A stretch of 64,000 bases of DNA from Trema orientale (Eukaryota; Streptophyta; Magnoliopsida; Rosales; Cannabaceae). Positions within the stretch are counted from its first letter, which is position 1. Each line of letters begins with the position of its first letter. The position numbers were made by a program, and so were the translations under genes. The notes below the pieces were generated by a model. That model did not search any database, was not told the DNA's origin, and was given only the letters and a program-made list of their open reading frames with translations. Below are positions 55,927-64,000 of the stretch, one piece after another. The stretch covers positions 387,841 to 451,840 of the forward strand of contig JXTC01000044.1 of NCBI GenBank assembly GCA_002914845.1, read 5' to 3'.

Positions 55927-57426
55927 CTATTCTAGAAAACTTTTACGATCTGCTTCATGAATCATCTCCGCCACAAAGGCCTTGAGATTTTTATATGAAG
56001 AGCCACCTTCCTTAACAGACTCCCTAGCCAATTCCTTCCATTTCTTTGCATTCCTTCTCATGATTGCCTTGCCACTTTCTACTCCATTTTCCGTCGACCC
56101 TCCCATAACTAACTCTAAACACCTCTTAATCTCCTCACTTTGAACAATTCCGTCCTCGTTGGGCTTCACTCTCACCCCAGTTTTCCACACCTCCTCAATC
56201 AGCTTAGCATTGGTCCCTTGATCCGCCCACTTGGGAAACGCCACCATTGGAACCCCCAAAGCCAAGCTCTCCAACGTTGAGTTCCACCCACAATGAGTCA
56301 CAAAGCAACCCAATGACTCACTGGACAAAACCTCCACCTGTGAACACCATGGCACAATCATTCCAAGCTTTTCCAACTCTTCTCTACAACTCAGTTCTTC
56401 ATCACCTTTGTCGTTTTCTACTTTCTCATTGTCATTTCCAACTTTCTCCCTGATGACCCACAAGAAGGGACGGCCAAAAGTCAACAACCCTCTAGCGATT
56501 TCCTCCATTTGTTGCTTTGGCCAATCCAGAAGACTCCCAAACGACACGTAAACGACTTTCGCCTTAGGCTGCGAGTTCAGCCACTCGATGTACTTGTCCT
56601 CCGACCTCCGGAAAATGTCGCCACTGAATAACGACATGTCAAAGGGGCCTTTCTCATCAAGAAAAGCGGACGGGATCAACGGTCCGATTCCGATCAAACT
56701 CAAATCACTAACGGCTCTCAAAGCCTCAGCCTCCAACTCATCAAAAGTGTTGACAAGTATTCTCGGCCGATTCATCTTCTTAAACACCTCGAACTGTTCT
56801 TCAAAGAAGGAGATGACGAAGGAAAAAGTATCCTCCTCGTCCATAAACGACGGTAAATCGCCTCGGGCAAACTCCAACGACAGCTCCGGAAGTGTCGTTT
56901 TCGAAGCAGCACTAGCTTGTCGCTTCATAGTCTCCCTGATGATATCTCCATAACCATGGAAGTAGTAATAGTAGACGTCGAAGACCGTCGCGGGCTGAAT
57001 CCACAACATCACCGACGGGAGACCAAGCTCTTCCGCGGTGAGTCCGGCCCACGGGAGGAGAAGGGTGTAGATCAAGCAGCTGTACGGACGGCCGTCGTTT
57101 CGGGCCGAAACGACGAGTTCGGATACGGCCTGCGCCCCACAGCGCATCGTCTCCGACGTGTAGTGTTTTATGTCGCCTCCGGGCTTGAACCCGTCGTCGT
57201 ATCCGTCGACCGAGAACGTCGCGAAGGACACAACCGACCCGTTCGGGGCAACGGTTTCCGGGTCTGGCTCCCGGCCCGAACTCATCGCCATGCGGCGGCG
57301 GGCGGAGAGTGGGATGAGGAAGGTGACGTCAGCACCGGCGGCGGCGAGGCGCTTGGAGAATTGCAGGGTAGGGTTTATGTGACCCTGGGCTGGGTAGGTT
57401 ATCAGGATGAGGCGGGGCCGTACCAT
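55927..57426 (-). CDS. UDP-glucosyltransferase, UGT75-like (UGT-D)
   Basis: A 499-residue, single-exon UGT starting MVRPRLILITYPAQGHINP, with catalytic His16. The PSPG box is at W360-Q403 (WCSQVEVLSSESLG...HCGWNSTLE...KWADQ). The frame is open 30 codons further upstream to an ATG at 57516, but that extension is Lys-rich leader translation, covers the leader of the other paralogues, and is rejected. It is the closest relative of UGT-C. The linker before the PSPG box carries two near-repeats (REKVGNDNEKVENDKGDEE). It is intact and expected to glucosylate a small metabolite in the cytosol; the acceptor is unknown. Confidence 0.95.
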   Translation of the reverse strand: MVRPRLILITYPAQGHINPTLQFSKRLAAAGADVTFLIPLSARRRMAMSSGREPDPETVAPNGSVVSFATFSVDGYDDGFKPGGDIKHYTSETMRCGAQAVSELVVSARNDGRPYSCLIYTLLLPWAGLTAEELGLPSVMLWIQPATVFDVYYYYFHGYGDIIRETMKRQASAASKTTLPELSLEFARGDLPSFMDEEDTFSFVISFFEEQFEVFKKMNRPRILVNTFDELEAEALRAVSDLSLIGIGPLIPSAFLDEKGPFDMSLFSGDIFRRSEDKYIEWLNSQPKAKVVYVSFGSLLDWPKQQMEEIARGLLTFGRPFLWVIREKVGNDNEKVENDKGDEELSCREELEKLGMIVPWCSQVEVLSSESLGCFVTHCGWNSTLESLALGVPMVAFPKWADQGTNAKLIEEVWKTGVRVKPNEDGIVQSEEIKRCLELVMGGSTENGVESGKAIMRRNAKKWKELARESVKEGGSSYKNLKAFVAEMIHEADRKSFLE

Positions 57427-57540
57427 TGTATGGTCGGGCGGCGCGTTGTGGCGCGTGGAGAAGTTGACTTTTATTTTCTTTTGGCGAGAAATTATGAGTC
57501 GTTTTTTTGTACTCATGTAAGTGAAAATGTCTATGGGGAG

Positions 57541-57594
57541 ATTTTACATACGGGCAAAGTTGCTGAGGTGGAAAATGTGACGTTTGTAGTGACG
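57541..57594 (-). promoter_or_regulatory. UGT-D promoter with as-1 element
   Basis: The motif at 57578-57594 is identical to that of UGT-C and begins 152 bp upstream of the ATG. The TATA position is weak (TATGTAAAAT, 57541-57550). Confidence 0.7.
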
Positions 57595-57639
57595 AAGTAT
57601 GTGAGTTTTGATGGGTGGGAATTAGTCGTTGTTTGTTCT

Positions 57640-58804
57640 TAATTTTTCTGCCTTGATTGTCGTTTACTGAATTGTTCTTTTGCCTGTATTGTCGTGTTTG
57701 ATTGATTGTGTAAACAATGATATGGAAGAGCGTTTCTGAAATTTTTTAATTCGTCACATGCTTTGGGTACGCAATTATGTTGGTATATTATATTCGGAAT
57801 TTTATATTCATGTGGATCGGTGTTTCTTTTTTTTTTTTTTGGCTCAAGCATGTGGATCGGTGTTAAATTTACAACTCGATTTCTTTAAAATTGAAGTTTT
57901 TTTATTATAAACTATTCGAGATATCGAACTAATAAAAAATGTTACTTAGATTTAGAACATTATTGAGCTTCGGGGTTTTGTACTTTGTTTAACTAGTTTA
58001 GTCCTCCTAGTTTTAAACTTATTGACCAAGTCTTTTTTTTTTTTTTTGAAGGAAACTTATTGACCAAGTCTTAATTTGAAATTTATGACAATTTGTTTGG
58101 TATGGATCAAAAATTTTCCTCAACACTGTTTGTCTTGTATAATGAAAAGGGTAGGTCAATGCTTTTGACAGCGAAAGGAAGGCTCATGCAAGTGACAATA
58201 AATTTATGAATATGTCAATTGCTTGAAATAAAAAAAAAAAAAAAAAAGAAAGAAACCAATTCCATCAATAATATAAAAATTGTAACTATAAGTAGGCACA
58301 TGGAATCTGAATTTATGGCCTCCTATTTCTAACAACTAATACAACATATATTGAAAATAACTTAAAACAGTTAGCAGAAATCACATTATTTGTACACAGA
58401 AGGCACAAATTTGTAGAGATTTGAAATGTGGAGGTATAATTTTGTACAAATCAAAAAACGTAGCTAAAATTATAGAAAGCTTATACTACTTTTTTTAGTT
58501 ATCTTCATTAAAATATCCTGAATTTTGGATTTTTTATAAAAATTAACACGGCATTTAACTTTCGCAAAAAAAAAAAAAAGGACACCTTAAATGTATGCAA
58601 AAGTACGCCTTTAATTATCTAATTAAGAAACTTAAATAGTGAAAAGACCATATTACCTTCTTTTAATTGAAAAAAAAAATCTAAATGGTAAAAAAATACT
58701 ATATTGTTTTTCTAATTATTTTTTGAGTTTCCATTAAAAAAAAAATATGGTGGCTTTAAATCCCATGTGAACGGACTGGGGCTTTTAAGATCCATATTTC
58801 ATGT
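57640..58804. other. Intergenic DNA upstream of UGT-D
   Basis: About 57990-58160 carries TAGTTTAGTCCTCCTA and TTGACCAAGTC words also seen at 17.9 and 23.0 kb behind UGT promoter copies. The rest is AT-rich with A runs. No gene is supported. Confidence 0.4.
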
Positions 58805-58823
58805 CTTGTTTAATGTCCATCTT

Positions 58824-58983
58824 TTTTAAAAAAAAAAAAAAATGGGGCTTAACTAATGACCACCACTTACTACAAATTAAAAGAAAATGACACACACACA
58901 CTACCAAGGTTTGAACCCCTGACCCCCCCAAACACACACACACAACCCTCAAACCTTAGACTAACTGAGCTAGCCCCAGTTGG
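58824..58983 (-). mobile_element. tRNA-derived SINE with 19-bp target duplication
   Basis: On the minus strand it starts GCCAACTGGGGCTAGCTCAG (A-box type), has GGGGTTCAAACC (B-box type), and ends in a T run followed by A. CTTGTTTAATGTCCATCTT flanks it exactly at 58805-58823 and 58984-59002. It also contains two short CA repeats. It is not a functional tRNA: the arms do not fold. Confidence 0.8.
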
Positions 58984-59005
58984 CTTGTTTAATGTCCATC
59001 TTGAA

Positions 59006-59955
59006 CAGGAAAGGAGCTAGAACCAAAATCTAGTGAGGGCACTTAATGGAGAACAAAAAAATTTTGAAACAAGATAATAACATAAAAATATATAAAATAT
59101 TATAGTTTATTCTACTACATCACAAATGTTCTCAATAGATTTTTATACTTTGAAAATGTTTCATGACGACCTTATTGTCAATATTAGCAAATATATATTT
59201 CTTTATATATGCAATTAAATTGTCATTCATCAATTGATCTCTAATTCGATTATGCAATCAAATCTTCACAATATTTAAGAAAATATTCAAATAAGGACTT
59301 GAAAAAAAAAATTAAATTAGTAACTTAGATACAATTTATAGAAATTAAAAAAAAAGCAAAAATAAATATAAACCAAGTGGTATAATCTATTTATCTTATG
59401 CAACAAAAGTTAGGTTTTATTTTTAAGGAAAAAAAATTATGTACCTAACAATTTACAAAAATTTATAAATAAGGTTTTAATTTTATTGTCCAAATTTCAA
59501 ATTGATTGATTTTGAAAGCCTAGTTTTTTATAATCATATATTCAGCTTAACCTAATAAGATAAATTTTAATTTTTTTTAATAAGAAAAGAAATAAAGGAA
59601 TAAAATTGCATTATCTAAATCCTAATGGTTTATGGTCCCTCATAATCAGGTGCTTCTTTTACTTTTTTTCATTACCACTCCCATTCTCCTAATATTTTTC
59701 TTCTCATCCTTTGTTTTGGGAGTTTTTTTTTTTTCATTCCCAATATTTTCATATTTGATATTCTCCCAATGAAAGAAATGGATTTTGACTTGACAATAAG
59801 GCCGTAAAGTAATAGGCTTTGGAATGAGAAGTCTTGAGACCAATCCAATACAAAATTTGATCCATTTATATATATATATACACATATATAAAAAATTTTG
59901 CAAAAATCCAGTAGGGGCAATTGCCCCCTCTCGCCCCTATTGAGCTCCGACCCTG
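59006..59955. mobile_element. Non-autonomous hAT element, 950 bp, 8-bp target duplication
   Basis: Left end CAGGAAAGGAGCTAG; right end on the minus strand CAGGGTCGGAGCTCAATAGG. ATCTTGAA occurs at 58998-59005 and 59956-59963, a perfect 8-bp duplication as expected for hAT. The interior is AT-rich and non-coding. Its target site overlaps the right duplication of the SINE next to it. Confidence 0.8.
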
Positions 59956-60045
59956 ATCTTGAATAAATTGTAGAGTATATTGGGTATCCAAGCTATCTTG
60001 GATATTGATTTTGTGCTACTGTGCGTTTCATTTGAGAATACTATG

Positions 60046-60389
60046 CCCATTTGGTTTACTCATTTGAATGTGTATATCTAAATAGAAATTGTGGAATGTG
60101 TCATAATTAAAATGAGAGACATTTGAAGTGAAATAAAGTAGAATGAATTGTAATTAGAACGAGAGATATTAGATTGGCTCATTCAAAAACGTCTTCTAGG
60201 CTCCATTCTCATTATAAGGTACAAAATACGTATTCTAATAGTTGATGTGACTGATGAACCATTCGAATAAAAAAACTAAATTGTTGAACTCATTCCAAAA
60301 GACTATTTGAATGGAAAAAATAGAATTGTTGAAATAAACAACTAATAGATATTCCATTTGAATGAAATAAAATGGATTAAACAAACGGG
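60046..60389. mobile_element. Probable MITE
   Basis: Left end CCCATTTGGTTTACTCATTT and right end read on the minus strand CCCGTTTGTTTAATCCATTT match at most positions. The interior repeats CCATTYGAAT words. The target duplication is unclear. Confidence 0.45.
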
Positions 60390-61231
60390 TGCACTATGAT
60401 TTTGCATAGTCATGGAATTGCTAATATAAAACCTCGTACACTGTCCGCACTAATAAGAATTCAATTCACTCATTTGCAGATGGGGTTGGTTGACTTTGGA
60501 GCTAGATTTGGGATTAAATCTGGTCGATCTAAGATAGTGGTGTGGGGGTGGTGGAGAGGGAGAGGAAAGAGAAAGGTGTATATATTACTGAATAAGAGCA
60601 ACATAAATACAAAAATTGATCAAATTATGAACAAATTGTATGAATTCCAGTTTTAAACACTACCTACTCCCTCTTTTCTTATGCTTCTTTATCTACATCT
60701 ATTGCCCAATTCGTCGTCATTCACAATTGGAGCCCTAACTTCGTCCTCGTTGTCGTTGTCATCATCAGCTACAAACCCATTTTCTGCAATTATGGCAGAA
60801 TTTTTTCATGAAAAAAACCCCAAATTGAAGTTTGAATCCTAATCTGATGGTTGAGTTGTGGTGCTGGGCAAGGGGTAGGCAAAAGACTGGTCGAGTTGGG
60901 TGTTCACCGTTGTTGATCCATTAATCTATTAACAATAACAAGGGATTGAGAAGCCCAATTTGTTCATAATAATTTGAAGCCTCGACTCCAATCTGGATTT
61001 GCAAAAACCCCAACTGTTTCTACTGTATAGAATATTTCTAATCAATAGATGGGGCAATTTAATTTACTTAATTAGTTATCAATATTTACATACATTTAAA
61101 ATATAAAGGTATTATTTTACAAAAATCAAAGGTAAGATTAATTTTTGCATAAAGCATAAAACTCAAACTTCATAATATTTTTATGTTATTAACTCTAAAA
61201 ATAAAAAATAAAAACCCTACAATTTATATAA
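60390..61231. other. Intergenic DNA, somewhat higher GC
   Basis: Contains GTCGTTGTCATCATC-type and GGTGGAGAGGGAGAGG words and a few short frames, none convincing. It may be a degraded gene or element leader. No gene is called. Confidence 0.35.
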
Positions 61232-61732
61232 GGGATAATAATATAAAAATACTATGACTTTTAAATTTTCTACGAAAAATACCCCGATTTTTGAATTCCT
61301 GTAAATTAATACCTAGACTTTTAAAATCCTGCAAATTAATACCTTGACTTTTGAGATCTGCAAATTAATATCCTCACATTTGAAATTTCTACAATTTTAT
61401 ACTCTTGAATCCTAATTAATTGATTTTAATAATAAAAGGAAGGTTACACCTCATTTATTAAATAAGAACTTATTAAGCACTAATAAAATTAGTTTATTTA
61501 ACTTTTTATTCAAGAAAAAAAATTAAAAAAAATTGGAATGAGAAATAAAAAGGGTTATTTGCATCTTTTAACTTATCCATGGTACAAATTTGTAAACAAA
61601 AATAAAATCAAGATATTAATTTGCAAGAATTTTAAATATCAAAATATTAATTTACAAAATTAAAAAAATCATGGTATTAATATATATTTTGCAGAAAAGT
61701 TAAGATTCAGAATATTTTTATGGCATTAACCC
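61232..61732. mobile_element. Non-autonomous MULE, 501 bp, 9-bp target duplication
   Basis: TTTATATAA lies at 61223-61231 and 61733-61741. Ends: GGGATAATAATATAAAAATA (left) and GGGTTAATGCCATAAAAATA (right, minus strand). Similarity runs on through repeated TGCAAATTAATACCWTGA words for more than 100 bp each side. Non-coding. Confidence 0.7.
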
Positions 61733-61741
61733 TTTATATAA

Positions 61742-62336
61742 TTAGAACACTTTCTTTCCACCTTCATAATTTCCCAATCTTGGAAGGCTATATAATGGGA
61801 TTGGAATATTGGTGATTTCAAATAATCTATGTCCTTTCATAAGCTATATTCCCAGATGACTATACATAATACATCTCAATATCTATCCACTCACTCTGTC
61901 GCTCGCTCTTTCTTCTCCCTTCTATACTAAACCCCCAGTTCCCAGCGTTTTAATATCAAAAACAAGACACGCAAATCTACCTTTTTGCATAATAATTTTA
62001 AAGAGATACTGGGACACTTGTGATTCAAACGAAATTGATAGATAATTGAAGTACACATAATTAAAATTGAAAATATACATCTATATGTAGTATGAGTTTC
62101 TCTAACTTCACAAACTAATACTTATCCGGTAATATATATTTTAAGTTTTAATATTGCCTTTCTGAAAAAGATCGTAATTAAAAGAATATGAGAAGAAATT
62201 TATGTCACGTTTCTTAAGCAGAGTTATTTTCTCCGTAATTAATGTAGGTTTTTTTCTTCATTATTTCGTTTCTCCGAAATCTTTTGTCTGCATCTGCAAC
62301 TTTATTATACAGAACTATTAATTAAAGAGGAAAAAT
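61742..62336. repeat. Intergenic DNA with third copy of the 2-kb / 31-kb block
   Basis: About 62150-62300 shares TTGCCTTTCTGAAAAAGA, GTCACGTTTCTTAAGC, ATTTTCTCC and TTTGTCTGC with about 2620-2730 and 31027-31200. No gene is seen. Confidence 0.45.
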
Positions 62337-62350
62337 AGTAATACAAGTCA

Positions 62351-63593
62351 CCGCTTAAGGTGTCCTCTTTTTTGTTGGGACTGAGTATTTAGAACGAAGC
62401 TCTAATATGCCGCACCTTTAATGTTTTAGATAAAGAGTTAATTTTATCCATCCCTTTAGGTGCAAGTTTGCATGATGACCAGTTAATTTGGCATTATGAG
62501 GCTTCTGACCAGTATAAAGTGAAAAGTGGCTATCATGTTTAGTGAAGGGAAAGGATTTCTGCGTTGGATCCAAGCCATTCTTTTCTTCCCAAATGGTAGA
62601 GAGCATTGTGATCATTGTCTATTCCTCTTAAAATTAAAGTCTTCATGTGGCGGGTCTTCTTCGATGCTTTACTGTCGGCTGTGATTGTTTTAAAACGATA
62701 AATTGGGATCGAACCGAGTTGTAAACGTTGTGGTGAGTCTTTGAGATCTACTAGTCATGCCCTTTTTCTTTATAAGCGCTCGAAACTTGTTTAGAAAGAG
62801 CTTGATTGGTGGCATATCTTGAAAGATAAGGTTAAGAGTCAGCTTCCTGATATTTTGTTAGCCATGTTCTAATTACTTAACAGAAATTCATTTCTGCTCT
62901 TTTGTACAGTCCTTTGGAGCCTTTAGTTTGAAAGAAATAAGGTAGTTTACGGTGGATGCGAAAGAAATGCTAGTCTGGTTTCTTCTTTTGCCCAGTCATT
63001 CTTGCATGAGTTTTCTGCTGGTCCAGTACTGGTCACTGGCAGCTCTAAAGCTAATGATCGGTTTCTTTCTCATTGGAGTAACCCTCCTTCAGGAAGACTT
63101 AAGTTGAATACGAATGCTTCAGTTATTAATAATGTTTCAATGATCGGCTTAGGGGGTGTTTTACGTGATCAAAATGGGCTGGTGGTTGGATGCTTCTCTA
63201 AGACTTTTCGAGGTCCCCTTCGGTTAAGGATGCTGAGCTTGTGGCGATCCGTGAAGCTCTCCTTTGGGGTGTCCAGCAAGGATGGCAAATTGATGAAGTT
63301 GAAAGTGACTCTATTTGCGCTATTCAAAGAATCTCTTCACCTTTACCGCCGGCCCATAATGCAGACATTATTTCAAATATTGTTTCTTTACTTGTTCAAG
63401 ACAATTGTGGTTCTTGTCATCAAATTCCGCGTGCTTGTAATATGGTGGACCATTTTTTGGCGAAAGTTGCTGTTAACTTGTCTAAGGATATGTCCTAAAT
63501 TGATTTTAGTCCTTGTTTTATCTCTATTTTTGTACTTTCTGATTTATCAGTTGAATAAAAGTTGAGTTTTTTTCCTTTTTTTAGAAAAAAAAA
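62351..63593 (+). mobile_element. 5'-truncated LINE with poly-A and 14-bp target duplication
   Basis: AGTAATACAAGTCA flanks it at 62337-62350 and 63594-63607. It ends in an A run (about 63585-63593). Only the 3' part of the element is present, the usual result of incomplete reverse transcription. Confidence 0.8.
62400..63498 (+). pseudogene. LINE ORF2 C-terminal remnant (zf-RVT and RNase H)
   Basis: Broken frames read in order: LGASLHDDQLIWHYEASDQYKVKSGYHV-type sequence (about 62455-62540), a zf-RVT-like stretch (CKRCGESLRSTSHALFLY, about 62720-62775), then an RNase H-like domain from about 63080 (WSNPPSGRLKLNTNASV, GLGGVLRDQNG). A frameshift near 63236 moves the rest of that domain to the frame at about 63232-63498 (AELVAIREALLWG, ESDSICAIQRI, NMVDHFLAKVA). 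Several stops and at least one frameshift make it non-functional. Confidence 0.75.
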
Positions 63594-63607
63594 AGTAATA
63601 CAAGTCA

Positions 63608-64000
63608 ACGACTTTTTTTTGAAAAGGTTTTAAGGACATCTGCTGCTGGCCCGTAGTACGTGTTTTTTACATTCAATTATCACATCGAAATCAAATAATA
63701 TAAATCTCATACAATTGTTACGATAGTATATTTCCTTTCCATGTATACAATTCCACCTAGTTAATAGGAATACATAATGATAGTAATATACTAGCATTAA
63801 TGTTCATTTCTTATCATTTTTTTTCAAATACAATATCAAACGTTGGAGTGAAGTTTTATTTCAAAAAAAAAAAAAAGTTGGAGTGAAGTTAAATATAAAT
63901 TAGAAGTCATCATTACATGGCAATTGGTGTGTATATCTACTAAAATCTCAATTTTAAAAAAATAAATAAACAAATAAAGAAGAGTAGATTTTTTGGCCAT
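63608..64000. other. AT-rich DNA to the window end
   Basis: Nothing recognisable beyond a repeated GTTGGAGTGAAGTT word (63843 and 63876), consistent with a small insertion with target duplication between them. Confidence 0.4.

Noticed and set aside
57427..57516. 30-residue N-terminal extension of UGT-D
   Set aside because: All paralogues start at MVRPR/MARPR. The extension is leader sequence that happens to stay open.
58824..58983. Possible tRNA gene on the minus strand
   Set aside because: A- and B-box words are present but there is no cloverleaf; the 19-bp target duplication shows a SINE.

Overview
The window is nuclear DNA of a flowering plant, most likely a eudicot. It is very AT-rich, its genes have spliceosomal introns or are intronless plant UGTs, and TATA-type promoters, LINE, SINE, hAT, Tourist-type and Mutator-like elements are dense. 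I cannot name the species from sequence alone.

Two gene systems dominate. The first is a dispersed cluster of four intact, single-exon UDP-glycosyltransferases of the UGT75-like (crocetin / anthocyanin-5-O / ester glucosyltransferase) type: UGT-A (8471-9979, -), UGT-B (11888-13363, +), UGT-C (31744-33219, -) and UGT-D (55927-57426, -). Each has the full 44-residue PSPG sugar-donor box ending in Gln. Each also carries, 135-152 bp upstream of its ATG, a tandem TGACG-N7-TGACG motif, the exact architecture of a plant as-1 element. Three further promoter copies stand without a coding region (about 676-800, 10835-11020 and 22830-23010). They are the remains of duplicated UGT units.

The second is a 19.6-kb Mutator-like transposon (34389-53957) with a perfect 9-bp target-site duplication. 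It lies between UGT-C and UGT-D. Its two ends are inverted arms of 4.4-5.4 kb, and each arm carries a multi-exon Ulp1-like (C48) cysteine protease gene pointing inward. Between them is an intact 898-aa FAR1-type MULE transposase (45343-48039). The outer 1.2 kb of the arms is almost identical, while the protease genes have diverged strongly.

Layout: 1-3.4 kb, AT-rich DNA, a GC-rich hairpin block and an orphan UGT promoter; 3.5-8.4 kb, copia, LTR and LINE remains; 8.5-13.4 kb, head-to-head UGT-A/UGT-B; 14.4-17.1 kb, a solo LTR; 17-31 kb, nested repeats, MITEs and a duplicated orphan promoter split by an insertion; 31.5-33.4 kb, UGT-C; 34.4-54.0 kb, the large MULE; 55.9-57.6 kb, UGT-D; 58.8-64 kb, a SINE, a hAT MITE, a MULE MITE and a 5'-truncated LINE, each with a target-site duplication.

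The sequence also shows assembly signs: one N at 43713 lies between two identical 464-bp copies, and a homopolymer tract runs over 31.5-31.74 kb. All comparisons were made by eye; no alignment or search was run.
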